DNA from: Ostrinia nubilalis
Taxonomy: Eukaryota > Arthropoda > Insecta > Lepidoptera > Crambidae
Direction: 5' to 3'
Length of the DNA stretch: 64,000 bases
Assembly: GCF_963855985.1 (NCBI RefSeq)
Contig: NC_087108.1
Location: 13,472,001-13,536,000 of the forward strand
A program made the translations under genes and the position numbers. Within the stretch, counting starts at the first letter, position 1. Each line of letters begins with the position of its first letter. The notes beneath the pieces were generated by a model. It made no database searches. It saw only the letters and a list, made by a program, of their open reading frames with translations, and had not been told where the DNA came from. Positions 8,309 through 18,180 of the stretch are shown here, in pieces.

Positions 8309-11207
8309 TTGTGAGTCTACAACAGACAGAACATTCAAAATTCTACACCAAAACATTGCTAGCATTGTATCTAAAAAGGAACTCCTAGAACTCACAATTA
8401 CAGACATGGCGCGGGAAGGAAACGACCCCGATATTATATGCCTAACTGAGACCTTTTTGAAATCTGGGCAGGAAAAATATGCAAAAATCAATAACTACCA
8501 AATGGCGTCATCTTTTTCCAGAAATAAAAACAGGGGAGGATCTTGCATCTTGACCAAAAAAAATCTGGATTACAAAGAACTAATATACCTGAGGCCATAT
8601 TCGTCTCAAATTTCTTTTGAATGCTGCGGGATAGAAGTCACACATAATAAACTAATAATACTTTGTATTTATAGAACGCCTTCTTCTGACTCCAATGTTT
8701 TCTTCAATAAACTCGATTGTGTTCTTCATGAAATTTTAGAAAAACACAAATATAAAATAAACATTGTCATAGCCGGTGATTTTAATATAAACACGTTAGT
8801 TCAAAGTAAAATGACCGAGAATTTACGAGACTTAACTGAAAATTACAATCTTACAATCCACGTTAAGGAACCCACTAGGAAGCTGTCATGCATAGACCAT
8901 ATACTGAGTAACATTGAACACGCAAAAGTATCAATACTACCCCTTTATCTCTCCGACCATGAAACGGCACAGATGTTAAGTTTCCCCATAAAACACAAAA
9001 TTACTAAACGATTAGCTTTTTACACTTATAAACGAGACTATAGCCGAGAATATATTTTATTGTTTAAAAAGTACTTATCAGTCCTATCTTGGTCTGATGT
9101 TTATGATGAATGTGACTTTAACGAAAGCTTCAGAAAATTTCATGAACTAATAAGTCTTATTTATAAACTTTGCTTCCCAGTGCTCAAAATAAAAAATAAT
9201 CCATTAAAAAAAGCTAAGCAAAATTGGATCACAAATGGCCTATTGCTAGCTTGTAGAAATAAGCGAAAACTGCGTTACAAATATTACAAAAACAAAACGG
9301 AAACAAATAAATTAAATTACATTAAATACTCGAAAAAATTGAAAAAATGTATATCTTGTTCAAAAAGACGTTCTAACATAAAATTCATTTGCAAAAGTAA
9401 AAACAAATGTAAAGCGTCATGGACGATAGTAAAAAATGAAATTAACACCGTTCCCATTAGAAATGACATAGAAAAAATTAAATCGAATGAATCAATCTTA
9501 ACTGACGCTACAAAAATAGCTTCGAGATTCAACGACTTTTATACCAATTTGACCAATAAAACCAGAACTGACAACCCAGAAAGAATGACCAATAAGAAAT
9601 ATATATCTCAAACTATATTCTTAAAACCCGTTTCAGAAGTAGAAGTCAAAAATGAAGTCATGTCATTAAATAATACTAAATCAGAAGGATATGATGAAAT
9701 AAATACTAAAATTATTAAGGAATGTATTTGTGAAATTCTACCTGTTCTAACCTATCTAATAAATGCCTCGTTTTCTTCTGGCACCTTTCCTGATCTTCTC
9801 AAACGAACCATTATAAAACCTTTATATAAAAAAGGTGATAGTGATAGTGTTAACAGTTATCGACCAATTGCCCTGATACCGATATTTTCAAAAATCTTTG
9901 AAAAATGTATGCATAAAAGACTGACCGAATTTTTCGAGCGATTCGACATAATCAATCATGATCAATATGGCTTTCAAAAAAACAAATCCACAACACTGGC
10001 TATATATAAGCTAATAAATACTGTTCTATCTAGTATTAATAATAAGAACTTTACAACTACTTTATTCATTGATCTCTCAAAAGCGTTCGACCACGTTTCA
10101 CATTCATTATTGCTAGAAAAAATGGAAACAGTTGGAATTAGAGGACCTGCTTTGGAATGGATAAGAACTTATCTTTGTGGCAGACAACAGTGCGTCGTTA
10201 TAAATAAACTAAACCAGAATAACGAAGTTACACCTCACTTTTCTGAATATAGGATTAGTGAGTGTGGCGTACCACAGGGAAGCGTTTTAGGCCCTGTATT
10301 GTTCCTTATTTATGTAAATGACATTACCAATGTAACGGACCACAAGTGCATTATGTTTGCTGATGACATTTCCATCATAGTGACATCAAACAAATTAATA
10401 AATACTATTCTTGACCACGAAAATGACATAATCGATACAATTAATAAACTGATTAAATGGCTTGACATGAACAATTTAAAAATAAATTTAAGTAAGTCTA
10501 ATTATATACATTTTAACAACTATCAAAATACGGAATCTAATAAAATGAACATCCACTACAAAGACACAATAATTGAAGAAGTTAATAATGTAAAATTTTT
10601 GGGTGTAACTATCGATAAACATATTAATTGGAAAACACATATAGATAATATCTGTAGTAGAACCAATAAATTTGTTTTTGCATTAAGGCAGGTTAGAAAT
10701 GTAACTAATGTAAAAACAGCCATTACAGCATATCATGCTTACATAGGCTCTATACTACGCTATGGCCTTATAGTGTGGGGCAATGGTACAGGTGTACAAA
10801 GAGCATTTATTGCACAAAAAAAATGCTTGAGAGCAATATGTGGACTTCCTCCACGCACATCATGCCGGTCATGGTTTGCAAAGCATGGTATACTGACTTT
10901 AACATCTCTGTATGTTTATGAAATTTGTGTATTTGTACAGCTTAACAAAACCTTATTTACACGGGCATCCAATGTGTATCCAAGAAATACTAGAAACTCC
11001 AATAGACTGGTTTTTAACGATATGCCTAAAACAGCGCAGTTTAGTAAGAGCTGTATAGCCATGTGCATAAAAGTTTACAACAATATACCAGATAACTTTA
11101 AAACTCTAAACAATAAATCGTTTAAGACAGCCTTGCTGAGGTGGTTACTGACTAAAACATTTTATGACTTAAAGGAATTTTTTGATGATAATAAAGGTAT
11201 TCATTAA
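8298..11207 (+). CDS. LINE-C ORF2 polyprotein: APE-type endonuclease and reverse transcriptase
   Basis: The frame is open from 8259 and uninterrupted to TAA at 11205-11207, about 969 codons from GTG 8298. The N-terminal endonuclease spans about 12-235, with FKILHQNI, LTET (49-52), GDFNIN (160-165) and SDHE (219-222) in the positions of the catalytic Asn, Glu, Asp/Asn and His residues of the AP-endonuclease fold. The reverse transcriptase spans about 500-790, with YRPIALIPIFSKIFEK, IDLSKAFD (591-598), GVPQGSVLGPVLFLIYVND and FADD (687-690). A C-terminal region follows, without a clear zinc knuckle. The first ATG (8406) would lose the first endonuclease strand, so translation probably relies on ORF1: reinitiation or a +1/-2 shift at the T7 run 8290-8296. 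The element lacks its 5' end, so it is probably immobile although the enzyme looks intact. Confidence 0.88.
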   Translation: MPHSCESTTDRTFKILHQNIASIVSKKELLELTITDMAREGNDPDIICLTETFLKSGQEKYAKINNYQMASSFSRNKNRGGSCILTKKNLDYKELIYLRPYSSQISFECCGIEVTHNKLIILCIYRTPSSDSNVFFNKLDCVLHEILEKHKYKINIVIAGDFNINTLVQSKMTENLRDLTENYNLTIHVKEPTRKLSCIDHILSNIEHAKVSILPLYLSDHETAQMLSFPIKHKITKRLAFYTYKRDYSREYILLFKKYLSVLSWSDVYDECDFNESFRKFHELISLIYKLCFPVLKIKNNPLKKAKQNWITNGLLLACRNKRKLRYKYYKNKTETNKLNYIKYSKKLKKCISCSKRRSNIKFICKSKNKCKASWTIVKNEINTVPIRNDIEKIKSNESILTDATKIASRFNDFYTNLTNKTRTDNPERMTNKKYISQTIFLKPVSEVEVKNEVMSLNNTKSEGYDEINTKIIKECICEILPVLTYLINASFSSGTFPDLLKRTIIKPLYKKGDSDSVNSYRPIALIPIFSKIFEKCMHKRLTEFFERFDIINHDQYGFQKNKSTTLAIYKLINTVLSSINNKNFTTTLFIDLSKAFDHVSHSLLLEKMETVGIRGPALEWIRTYLCGRQQCVVINKLNQNNEVTPHFSEYRISECGVPQGSVLGPVLFLIYVNDITNVTDHKCIMFADDISIIVTSNKLINTILDHENDIIDTINKLIKWLDMNNLKINLSKSNYIHFNNYQNTESNKMNIHYKDTIIEEVNNVKFLGVTIDKHINWKTHIDNICSRTNKFVFALRQVRNVTNVKTAITAYHAYIGSILRYGLIVWGNGTGVQRAFIAQKKCLRAICGLPPRTSCRSWFAKHGILTLTSLYVYEICVFVQLNKTLFTRASNVYPRNTRNSNRLVFNDMPKTAQFSKSCIAMCIKVYNNIPDNFKTLNNKSFKTALLRWLLTKTFYDLKEFFDDNKGIH

Positions 11208-11347
11208 ATAAGTACTAATACGAAATGGGTGCTCTGCGGAGACGATATAAATTTGCATGTCTATTTTATTCGACTAAACATGTTGTGTACTCGCTTATGA
11301 ATTTTGTAATAACTATTTTCTACCATGTTTTATGCAAATAAAGATAT

Positions 11348-11374
11348 TTATTATTATTATTATTATTATTATTA
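11348..11374 (+). repeat. (TTA)n tail of LINE-C
   Basis: About nine TTA units directly after 'atgcaaataaagatattta' form the 3' end of the LINE. A short-tandem tail rather than poly-A is usual for CR1/L2-like elements. The next base pairs (aatggcccgc) are LINE-A again. Confidence 0.8.
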
Positions 11375-11377
11375 ATG

Positions 11378-12299
11378 GCCCGCACTGCTCTCTTCTGCAG
11401 AAAAAACACAGTTTCAATGTCCGCGGCTGAGCCCCACAACAATATGCCGTATTTATTTTATTTATTTAAAACTCATATGCACATAGAACGGTGTACATAA
11501 GGCGGACGTATGACATTATACTATGAAAATAGCTAAAATATACTAGCCTTGCCGTTTCAATGTCAGTTAATTGCCTTATCTTTCTCACTGCAAAAGCAGC
11601 CGAACTGAGCCTTTTTGACAAAGTTTCAATATGAGGACCCCATTGAAGTTTAGCATCTAAAGTGATTCCCAAGAATGTTGTGGAATTTATGCTATTTAAT
11701 GGTTCATTCTTCACCATTAATTGCGTGGAAACCTGCCTCACATTAGGTAAGGTAAATTTAATGCACTTAGTTTTGTTTGCATTTAACAATAAGTTGTTAA
11801 CAGTGAACCAATGTAGAACCTGTGAGAGTGTGTTATTAATATCGTCAAAATTTACTTTACCTCTATCAACTTTGAAAATGAGAGATGTGTCATCAGCAAA
11901 TAACACAATATCACACAGATCTTTTACAAAGTAAGGAAGGTCATTAATATAAATAAGAAATAGCAAAGGTCCTAATATTGATCCCTGCGGCACACCCATA
12001 ATAAGAGGTGCTCCAGAAGACTCAGTTCCGTTAATACAAACTTTTTGTTTTCTGCCTGTGAGATACGAGTTCAGCAGATCAAGTGACTTATTCGAAACAC
12101 CATAATGTCGCAATTTGTTTAGTAAGGTTTGGTGGTCTACACAATCAAACGCTTTTGAAAGATCACAGAAAATACCAACAGCGTCCTTTTTACTCTCCCA
12201 AGCATCAAAGACGTGTTTCAATAGTGCTACCCCAGCGTCAGTAGTACTTCTACCTTTCGTAAAACCAAATTGCTTATTGTGTAATAATTTGTTAAAAAA
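11378..12299 (-). pseudogene. LINE-A, middle part: reverse transcriptase core
   Basis: Minus-strand RT containing FGFTKGRSTTDAG, FCDLSKAFDCVDHQTLLNKL, GVPQGSILGPLLFLIYINDL and LFADDTSLIF, all in normal order, then LQWGPHIETLSKRLSSAAF. The frame is open from 12299 down to the small insertion at 11453-11506, where it runs into foreign codons and stops at 11466. It resumes as AVRAI before meeting LINE-C at 11377. Key catalytic aspartates are intact, so disruption is by insertion, not point decay. Confidence 0.85.
11453..11506 (-). mobile_element. 54-bp LINE tail inserted in LINE-A
   Basis: The sequence 'ttattttatttatttaaaac', then 'catatgcacatagaacggtg' and 'tacataaggcgga', resembles the reverse complement of a widespread lepidopteran LINE/SINE ending (ggcggact...tgcacataa...aataaataaa). 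It is flanked by CGTAT on both sides (11448-11452 and 11507-11511), consistent with a 5-bp target duplication. Removing it restores alignment with LINE-B across the SYG-LLLWGSAAD region. Confidence 0.65.
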
Positions 12300-13361
12300 A
12301 CCGGCCAAGTGCGAGTCGGGCTCGCACACCGAGGGTTCCGCCGTACAAACGTAGCGGTTTACAATTTATGACGTATTAAATCAAATTACTTACTTGATTC
12401 CGTTGCGAGTAGTGGCGAATTTCAAAATATGCGGTATGATTATTTTTTATTTATTTATTTTTCCTATATTTGCATTATAGGTAGGTACCTACCTCAGCGT
12501 TTTGAATTTTTGCGTTGATTTAGAATTTCTCACAGTTTAGAGGCAATTAGATTTAAGAAGTGTTTGATATGAATTTCAACTTTAATATCTCTACGCGTTC
12601 ATGTGAAAAAGGGTAGGTAGTAAGTTTATAATTATTAAAAAAATATTTTGTCATGTAAGCAAAAATAATATTTTAAATTTTATATAACTTCAAATTTATC
12701 ATTTTCGCAATTTTTCCTTTATCTGTACTATATAACGTTGCTTCGTGCCGAATTTCAAGATTCTGAGTTCACAGGAAGTACCTTGTAGGTTTTGATTCCC
12801 TAGCGTGTGACGGAAATTCGTCTAAGGTGTCGGTATAAACTGCTGTATCTTTTGATCGCGTTAACTTAGAAGTTTGATTTTTTTACTTCTTAAAGGGACA
12901 ATAGATCTAGGTATTTGGTATAAATTTCAATTTGATACCTTTATTCGTTCGTGAGAAATAAGGTAGTAAGTTTCATTTTATTAAAATATTTTTATTATAT
13001 TATATAACTAAAAAAATGAAATTTTCGCAATTTTTCCTATATTTTCATTATATGACAATGCTTTATGCCAAATTTCAAGATTCTGAGTTTACGGGAAGTA
13101 TCCTGTAGGTTTTGATTCCTTTGCGAGTGTCGAAAATTTGTTGAAAATATCGACATAATCGGCTGTATCTTTTGATTGGCTTGGCTTAGAAGTTTGATAT
13201 TTTCACAGCTTAAAGGGACAATAGACCTGAGTATTTCATGTGAATTTCAGCTTGATACGTTCACGCGTTCTTGAGATAAAGGGTCTTGACAGACGGACGG
13301 ACGGACAACAAAGTGATCCTATAAGGGTTCCGTTTTTTCCTTATGAGGTACGGAACCCTAA
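12300..13361. mobile_element. CCGGCCAAGTGCGAG-type dispersed repeat with three internal units
   Basis: Starts 'ccggccaagtgcgagtcggg' and ends 'gaggtacggaaccctaa' after 'cagacggacggacgg' and 'acaaagtgatcctataaggg'. I recognise this wording as a common lepidopteran dispersed repeat but cannot place it in a class. The 'gagggttccgccgtac' near the left end is roughly inverted against 'gtacggaacccta' at the right end. The interior holds three diverged copies of one unit: 'ttgattccgttgcgag', 'ttgattccctagcgtg' and 'ttgattcctttgcgag', with spacing of about 350 and 320 bp. It splits LINE-A RT between LLSHF and FNKLLHNKQFGF. Confidence 0.7.
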
Positions 13362-13845
13362 TGAAGTGAGATAGAAGTTGGTGGAAAATAATTTTCTCAA
13401 AAATTTTGCTAAGTACTGGTAGAATAGAAATCGGTCGAAAATTAGAGGGGTCACATTTGTCACCAGCCTTGAACAATGGAATTATTTTACTTAACTTCAT
13501 TAAGCTAGGAAAGCAACCTTGATCAATACATGTATTAAAAATGAATGCAATGTGAGGAGCTATGGTGTCAATAATTGTTCCAATTATACTGACGGAGATT
13601 CCCCAAAGGTCCTCAGTTTTTTTCATATTTAATTCTCTAAAGGTTTTAATTATTGTATTACAATCTATATGCCTGAACTGGAGCAGACACTGGCACTCGG
13701 TGACATTAGATTTTAAAAGAGACTCTGCAAGAACTGGTGATGAATTTAGTTCTTTAGTTGTTTCAGACGCAATATTGGAGAAGAATGTCTCAAATGTGGT
13801 TGCAACTTTTGTATCGGAATTTATAATTTCGTTTCCGATTTTCAG
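13362..13845 (-). pseudogene. LINE-A, 5' remnant: region before and start of the reverse transcriptase
   Basis: Reads on the minus strand TLKIGNEIINSDTKVATTF, then about 60 codons of linker, then PSLMKLSKIIPLFKAGDK and FRPISILPVLSKIFEKIIF up to the 12300-13361 insertion. The frame is continuous. Upstream of 13845 it meets TGA and unrelated AT-rich DNA, so LINE-A is itself 5'-truncated here, lacking endonuclease and ORF1. Confidence 0.8.
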
Positions 13846-14502
13846 TGTAAATCAAATAAATAAATACAATAAAATATCACTTTGTGAAGGTAGATTCTTC
13901 AATCTTGTTTAACCATCAATAGAACTTCAAATCATGTTTTAAAAAATCTTGAAAAAAAAAAGACGTTTTAATCACGAAAAAGTATTGTTAATAAAGATAC
14001 GTAAAAAGTCTTTAGAATTTTAAAATAGGAGCTAATATTTCTTACTTAACTCGGGAAATACTGCAGGGATTTAGATTCTAAGATAGATAAACAAGATTTT
14101 CTTAGGAGTTAAAGAAGATATATAGTTTTGAACTACGTTTCAATTTAGGGTAGGTAACTAATAAATAATTATTCATTAAACATTTTATTTTGACTTTAAG
14201 TTTGATTATACACTTAAAAAAATAATTCTTCTTCTTCCTCGGTCCCTCACTGATGAGGATTGCGACCACAGATAGTGTTCCTCCACAGACTGCGGTCATA
14301 AGTTGTGTGGACCACACGATGCAATTTTAAAAAAAATAATGGAACTGCAGAAAAATACACCTCCAAAAGAACAATTAATCAAGACTATTGTTATAACAGA
14401 TTAAGAACATGAATACGAGCTAAAATAGACTAAAAAGGTCAAAGATTAACCACATTCGAGTCCCGAATTAACTACGTGCAAAACAACATGGCGCGCACAA
14501 AT
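13846..14502. other. No gene; repeat fragment at 14229-14322
   Basis: The segment 'ttcttcttcctcggtccctc', 'actgatgagg' and 'attgcgaccac' looks like a lepidopteran LINE-derived fragment in minus orientation. The rest is AT-rich and unassigned. Confidence 0.35.
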
Positions 14503-14747
14503 TTGGCTAGGATGCAACAAATCTCCTTTTTACAGTGCGGTCGCTCGGCCGGTAGGACGCAGTGTACGGAGGGATGCAGAAGTCCCATGGGTTTTGTTGA
14601 TCAAACTGGTCAAATTAGGCTGGGATGCAACAAATCTCCTTTTTACAGCGCGGTCGCTCGGCCGGTAGGATGACTGCATCCTACCGGTACGAAGGGATGC
14701 AGAAGTTCCATTGGCATTAAAATTTGTTGATCAAAATGGTCTATAAA
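14503..14747. repeat. Two-copy tandem duplication of about 113 bp
   Basis: The block 'ggatgcaacaaatctccttt' begins at 14510 and again at 14623. Each copy continues with 'ggtcgctcggccggtagga', 'agggatgcagaagt' and 'tttgttgatcaaa'. The second copy carries an extra inverted motif (taggatgactgcatccta). An open frame across it (14476-14673) is repeat-driven and not a believable protein. Confidence 0.8.
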
Positions 14748-16224
14748 GATGGCCAAAAATACCTGAAATCGCCGGAAACTTCTAATAAGCATAATTATGT
14801 AATCGTACTTCGAAAAAAATTAAGTGGTGCATCAATGAAAAATGTTGCAATGATAAGAATGATGGTAACATTTCCTTACGTTTTTGGCGTCTTTATGAGA
14901 ATGGGTTAGCTTAACTTTTTAACTTCATATCGAAATGCGAAAACCGTGAAACATGAACCGATAAACATAGTGGCATTTCTTAACCTAAGTCTATAGTGAA
15001 CGCGTGGTTGCTTAGCGGCCGTAAAGCCTATATATCGTGGGTCATTAGTAGCCTCTCCCAAGTTTTATGAGGTTTCTTTTTTAACAAATTCGGAAATAAA
15101 GGCGAGAAGAAATGGTCCCAGGGACATTTGGGAAGATAAATGTTAATTTAATAATTGCGGTCTCAAGACCATATTTTATTCCTGGGAAAATAATGTTTAT
15201 TTTATTCTGTGTCCATTAATGGACCCGGGAAAGCCATTTGTTAAAGAAATATACTAATGGCCAGGTACTTATACTCGTAGATGCTAGATCGGTTTGTGTG
15301 CACAACAAGGATTATTATAAAAAATGGGGCTGATTTGATTTTGATCCCACCGCAAAGATTTGGTGAAAAGGAAAGTCAAATAACTATTTAGATGAGACTA
15401 ACACGATATGATACAATATTTGAATTCCAATAGTGTGATATCACAAAGGTATCGTACGGAAGCGGTGGGCGACAAATGTACTCGTATGAAATATTTTTGT
15501 CACTTTCGATTGTATTCTGTTTTGTCGCTGTCGGAATCAAGCTTTTTGCCAGCCAAAATACAAATACAGGAACATTATTTCAATACATTAAAGATCATTA
15601 TTTTGTATTCGGTTGCTACTGCCAAATAAAATTTAAATCAAATTCGTTTCGTGGACTGCAGCCCAAGAACCCTCGTTGTCAATGAATACCTTGTAAATTC
15701 AACCTTCCGAAAACCTAATTAACTAACAGTAACAAGAATTAGCACATAATACGCACATAAATCAGACCCAACACCCCACTTACGAATTAGGACATCCATT
15801 ATTCCAGATTTATCGTTCCAAAAAAGGATTAACAAAAATATCACTTCGCGTACTCATTTCCCCATAAAATTTGTGAGAGCGTGAAAAATACCCCGAGTGG
15901 GGCAAAAAAGGGCGATTGTGGGCAACAAGGGGGAATGTCGTAACTCAAGAGAGCTAGCAATGTATCATGTAGATAATGCTGTTATGATTAAACACAGCAT
16001 TGGAACACACTGGTTTATCAAAAAATTCATATGGTACGAGCATTTGTTTCGTGCAGTTATGGGAAAGAGAAAAGTAATAAATAAAGGGTGTGAAATATGT
16101 TTGTCCTGACAACAATCAAAAGGGAAATAGGCAATGAACATTATTTATGTAACAATACTACATCCAATACAATTTCATTTTCATTATGAACACCTCCGTA
16201 GTCTGGTATTTATAGAGTTGGACT
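14748..16224. other. No gene or repeat recognised
   Basis: Several 60-75 codon open frames exist (for example 15408-15685 and 15897-16109), but none has a recognisable family, splice context or coding-like third positions. I make no gene call. Confidence 0.4.
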
Positions 16225-16470
16225 CACTTATTTAAAAGATAAAAAATTTTGGGATGCTTAACTACCTAGGCTCGCATAAATATTTATAACTATGTATATT
16301 TGAAAGTCTGTAAACCCTTGAAAAAGAGGCTGACAATAGTGACTAAGTTTCTTGCGCTGTTTTTTCTCAGCACTAGCCCATTTATTGTCCTGAAGCAGTG
16401 GTAAGGTTAATACTAGGACGTGTAAAAGTGCTTTTTAAAAGGCTACTTGCATAAATTAACGAGTTTTATT
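16225..16470 (+). mobile_element. LINE-A 3' end, 5'-truncated copy
   Basis: Plus-strand match to the LINE-A terminus: 'tatttaaaagataaaaaatt', 'ctaggctcgcataaatattt', 'gaggctgacaatagtgacta' and 'cagcactagcccatttattg', ending 'aaattaacgagttttat'. It retains the last about 10 codons of the RT frame and the complete 3' UTR. Confidence 0.75.
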
Positions 16471-16684
16471 AATTTTTTTTACTGAACTTTGTGATTCAAA
16501 AGAAAAAATAAGACTTTTATAATTTTCTCTGGTTTGGATAGTAGGCCTGGTCACAATCAACCTGTCAACCAACAATGTCTGAAAATAAATAATTCTAACT
16601 CTGTATTTCGTAGTAACACGCACGTCCTGACGGCCTGACGACGACGGTCTGATTTATCTGAAAGCCCGAAAATTACACAATCTA
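16471..16684. other. Spacer, no feature recognised
   Basis: Short unassigned sequence between the LINE-A tail and the CAGGGTGG fold-back element. Confidence 0.4.
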
Positions 16685-17337
16685 CAGGGTGGAAACGTTA
16701 AGTGATCTCACTCGATTATTTCTAAACTATACAAGATATTGAAAAACTGGTTACTGATCCTGAAAGTGCTTCATGAGCTCTTTCAAACGGTACCAATAAT
16801 AGGTTACAGAATAAACTGGATCTATCTAAAAATTTAATGTTTCCAGCTTCCATACTAAATGTATGCCAGACACACAATATTAGAAGTGTAATTTTTTTCA
16901 TTGAATAATAAACTCGTAAATTGTATTCTTATTTAAAATTATTCATGGAAAACATTGGTTTTAGGCTTTACTTGCTATAATATTGTGAAGACATGAGTGT
17001 CTTGACTGTATGGAAGAAGGAAACATTGAATTTTTTGATAGATCCAGTTTATTCTGTAACCTATTATTATTGATACCATTGGATAGAACTTGTGAAGCAC
17101 TTTTAGAATCAGTAATTAGTTTTACGGTATCATTTGTAGTTTTTAAAATAATGTGACTTTACCAAATGTATGGAAGCTGGAAACATTGATTTTCTGATAG
17201 ATCCAGTTTATTCTGTAACCTATTATTAATACCGTTTGATGGAGCTCATGAAGCACTTTCAGGATCAGTAACTAGTTTTTTGATATCTTATATCGTTTAG
17301 AAATAATCGAGTGAGATCACTTATCGTTTCCACCCTG
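16685..17337. mobile_element. CAGGGTGG fold-back MITE, copy 1
   Basis: The left end CAGGGTGGAAACGTTAAGTG and right end cacttatcgtttccaccctg are inverted repeats, flanked by TA on both sides (16683-84 and 17338-39), as in Tc1/mariner-type elements. Inverted similarity continues inwards for roughly 200 bp (gatctcactcgattatttct against its complement near 17300). The right arm's inner part is present twice, 'tccagtttattctgtaacct' occurring near 17044 and 17203. No transposase frame. Confidence 0.8.
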
Positions 17338-17958
17338 TATACTTATAATAAATCTGTAGAGAGGTCAATTCTGTACATTAAATATATTTTCAAAATAACT
17401 ATCAGGGGGTGATTAGTTATCGATACTGATGCCAAAAATGCAATCAGTAAAATTTTTGTCTGTCTGTCTGTCTGTCTGTCTGTATGTTCCTTATAGAAAC
17501 AAAAACTACTCGACGGATTTTAACGAAACTTGGTACAATTATTCTTCATAATCCTGGGCAGGTTATAGGATACTTAGGAATTCCCACGGGAATGGGAATT
17601 AGCGGGAAAATCGTTTTGTATGAAAAATCTGAACCGCTTAAGTTAGACGCTTGAAATTCGGCATGCAGGTACCTTAGTAAACTTAAAGCTTAGTTACAAC
17701 AGGATATTGCAAAATTCCCACGGGAACGGGAGTTAGCGGGAAAAAACATTTGTATGAAAAATCTAAACCGCTTAAGTTAGACGCTTGAAATTTGGCATGC
17801 AGGTACCTTAGTAAACTTGAAGCTTAGTTACAACAGGATATTGCAAAATTCCCACGGGAACGGGAGTTAGCGGAAAAAAACATTTGTATGAAAAATCTAA
17901 ACCGCGTAAGATAGGTGAAGGGGGTAAAACGGGATCCGAAGTCGCGGGCGGCCGCTAG
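17338..17958 (+). mobile_element. Helitron-like element, long variant with internal duplication
   Basis: Starts 'tatacttataataaatctgt', shares 'actgatgccaaaaatgcaat' and a (GTCT)n run (17457-17482) with the 26270 copy, and ends 'gtcgcgggcggccgctag' before T. The middle has a 133-bp unit repeated in tandem: 'agttagacgcttgaaatt' starts at 17641 and 17774, each followed by 'tggcatgcaggtacc...' wording. Its 5' end directly abuts the fold-back element, sharing the TATAC. Confidence 0.68.
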
Positions 17959-18089
17959 TTATCGAATAAATGCTTGTCCAACTTCTACTTCTAGGTACAT
18001 AGTAGGTACCTACTAAGTTTTATTTAACGTTTCAATACCTCATACTTTTAAAACAAAATTAATGTTAAACATAATAACTGATTTAACCT

Positions 18090-18180
18090 ATTTCAATACT
18101 CAATACTCAATACTCAATAGTTTATTGCTTCCATAATGTTTACAAAAGGTGTTATTGGTAAGGTAAGATACAATTATGGA
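18090..18180 (-). repeat. LINE 3' end ending in (TATTGAG)n, copy 1
   Basis: Reads 'caatactcaatactcaatag' and 'tttattgcttccataatgtt', then 'tacaaaaggtgttattggta'. About 85 bp is almost identical to 41605-41690, and a shorter diverged copy occurs at 29845-29895. The heptamer-like repeat at the left is the 3' tail, so the source lies on the minus strand. The downstream sequence to 18300 may be more of the same element (open minus frame 18100-18285) but cannot be confirmed. Confidence 0.62.

Larger units (their letters stand above)
6825..11374 (+). mobile_element. LINE-C, jockey/CR1-type non-LTR retrotransposon inserted in LINE-A
   Basis: A 4.55-kb plus-strand element with two long overlapping open frames, a 140-bp 3' UTR and a (TTA)n tail. 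It interrupts the minus-strand LINE-A exactly where the RT sequence would continue (residues around VRAI-Y-N-L-G-P-R), so both junctions are visible. TAATG occurs at both edges (6825-6829 and 11373-11377) and could be a short target duplication, but the TTA tail makes its length ambiguous. The 5' end is truncated inside the ORF1 zinc finger. The exact clade (CR1, Jockey, Daphne) needs an RT phylogeny. Confidence 0.85.

Noticed and set aside
17457..17482. Independent (GTCT)n microsatellite
   Set aside because: It is an internal part of the Helitron-like family, also present at 26385, 61538 and 61838.
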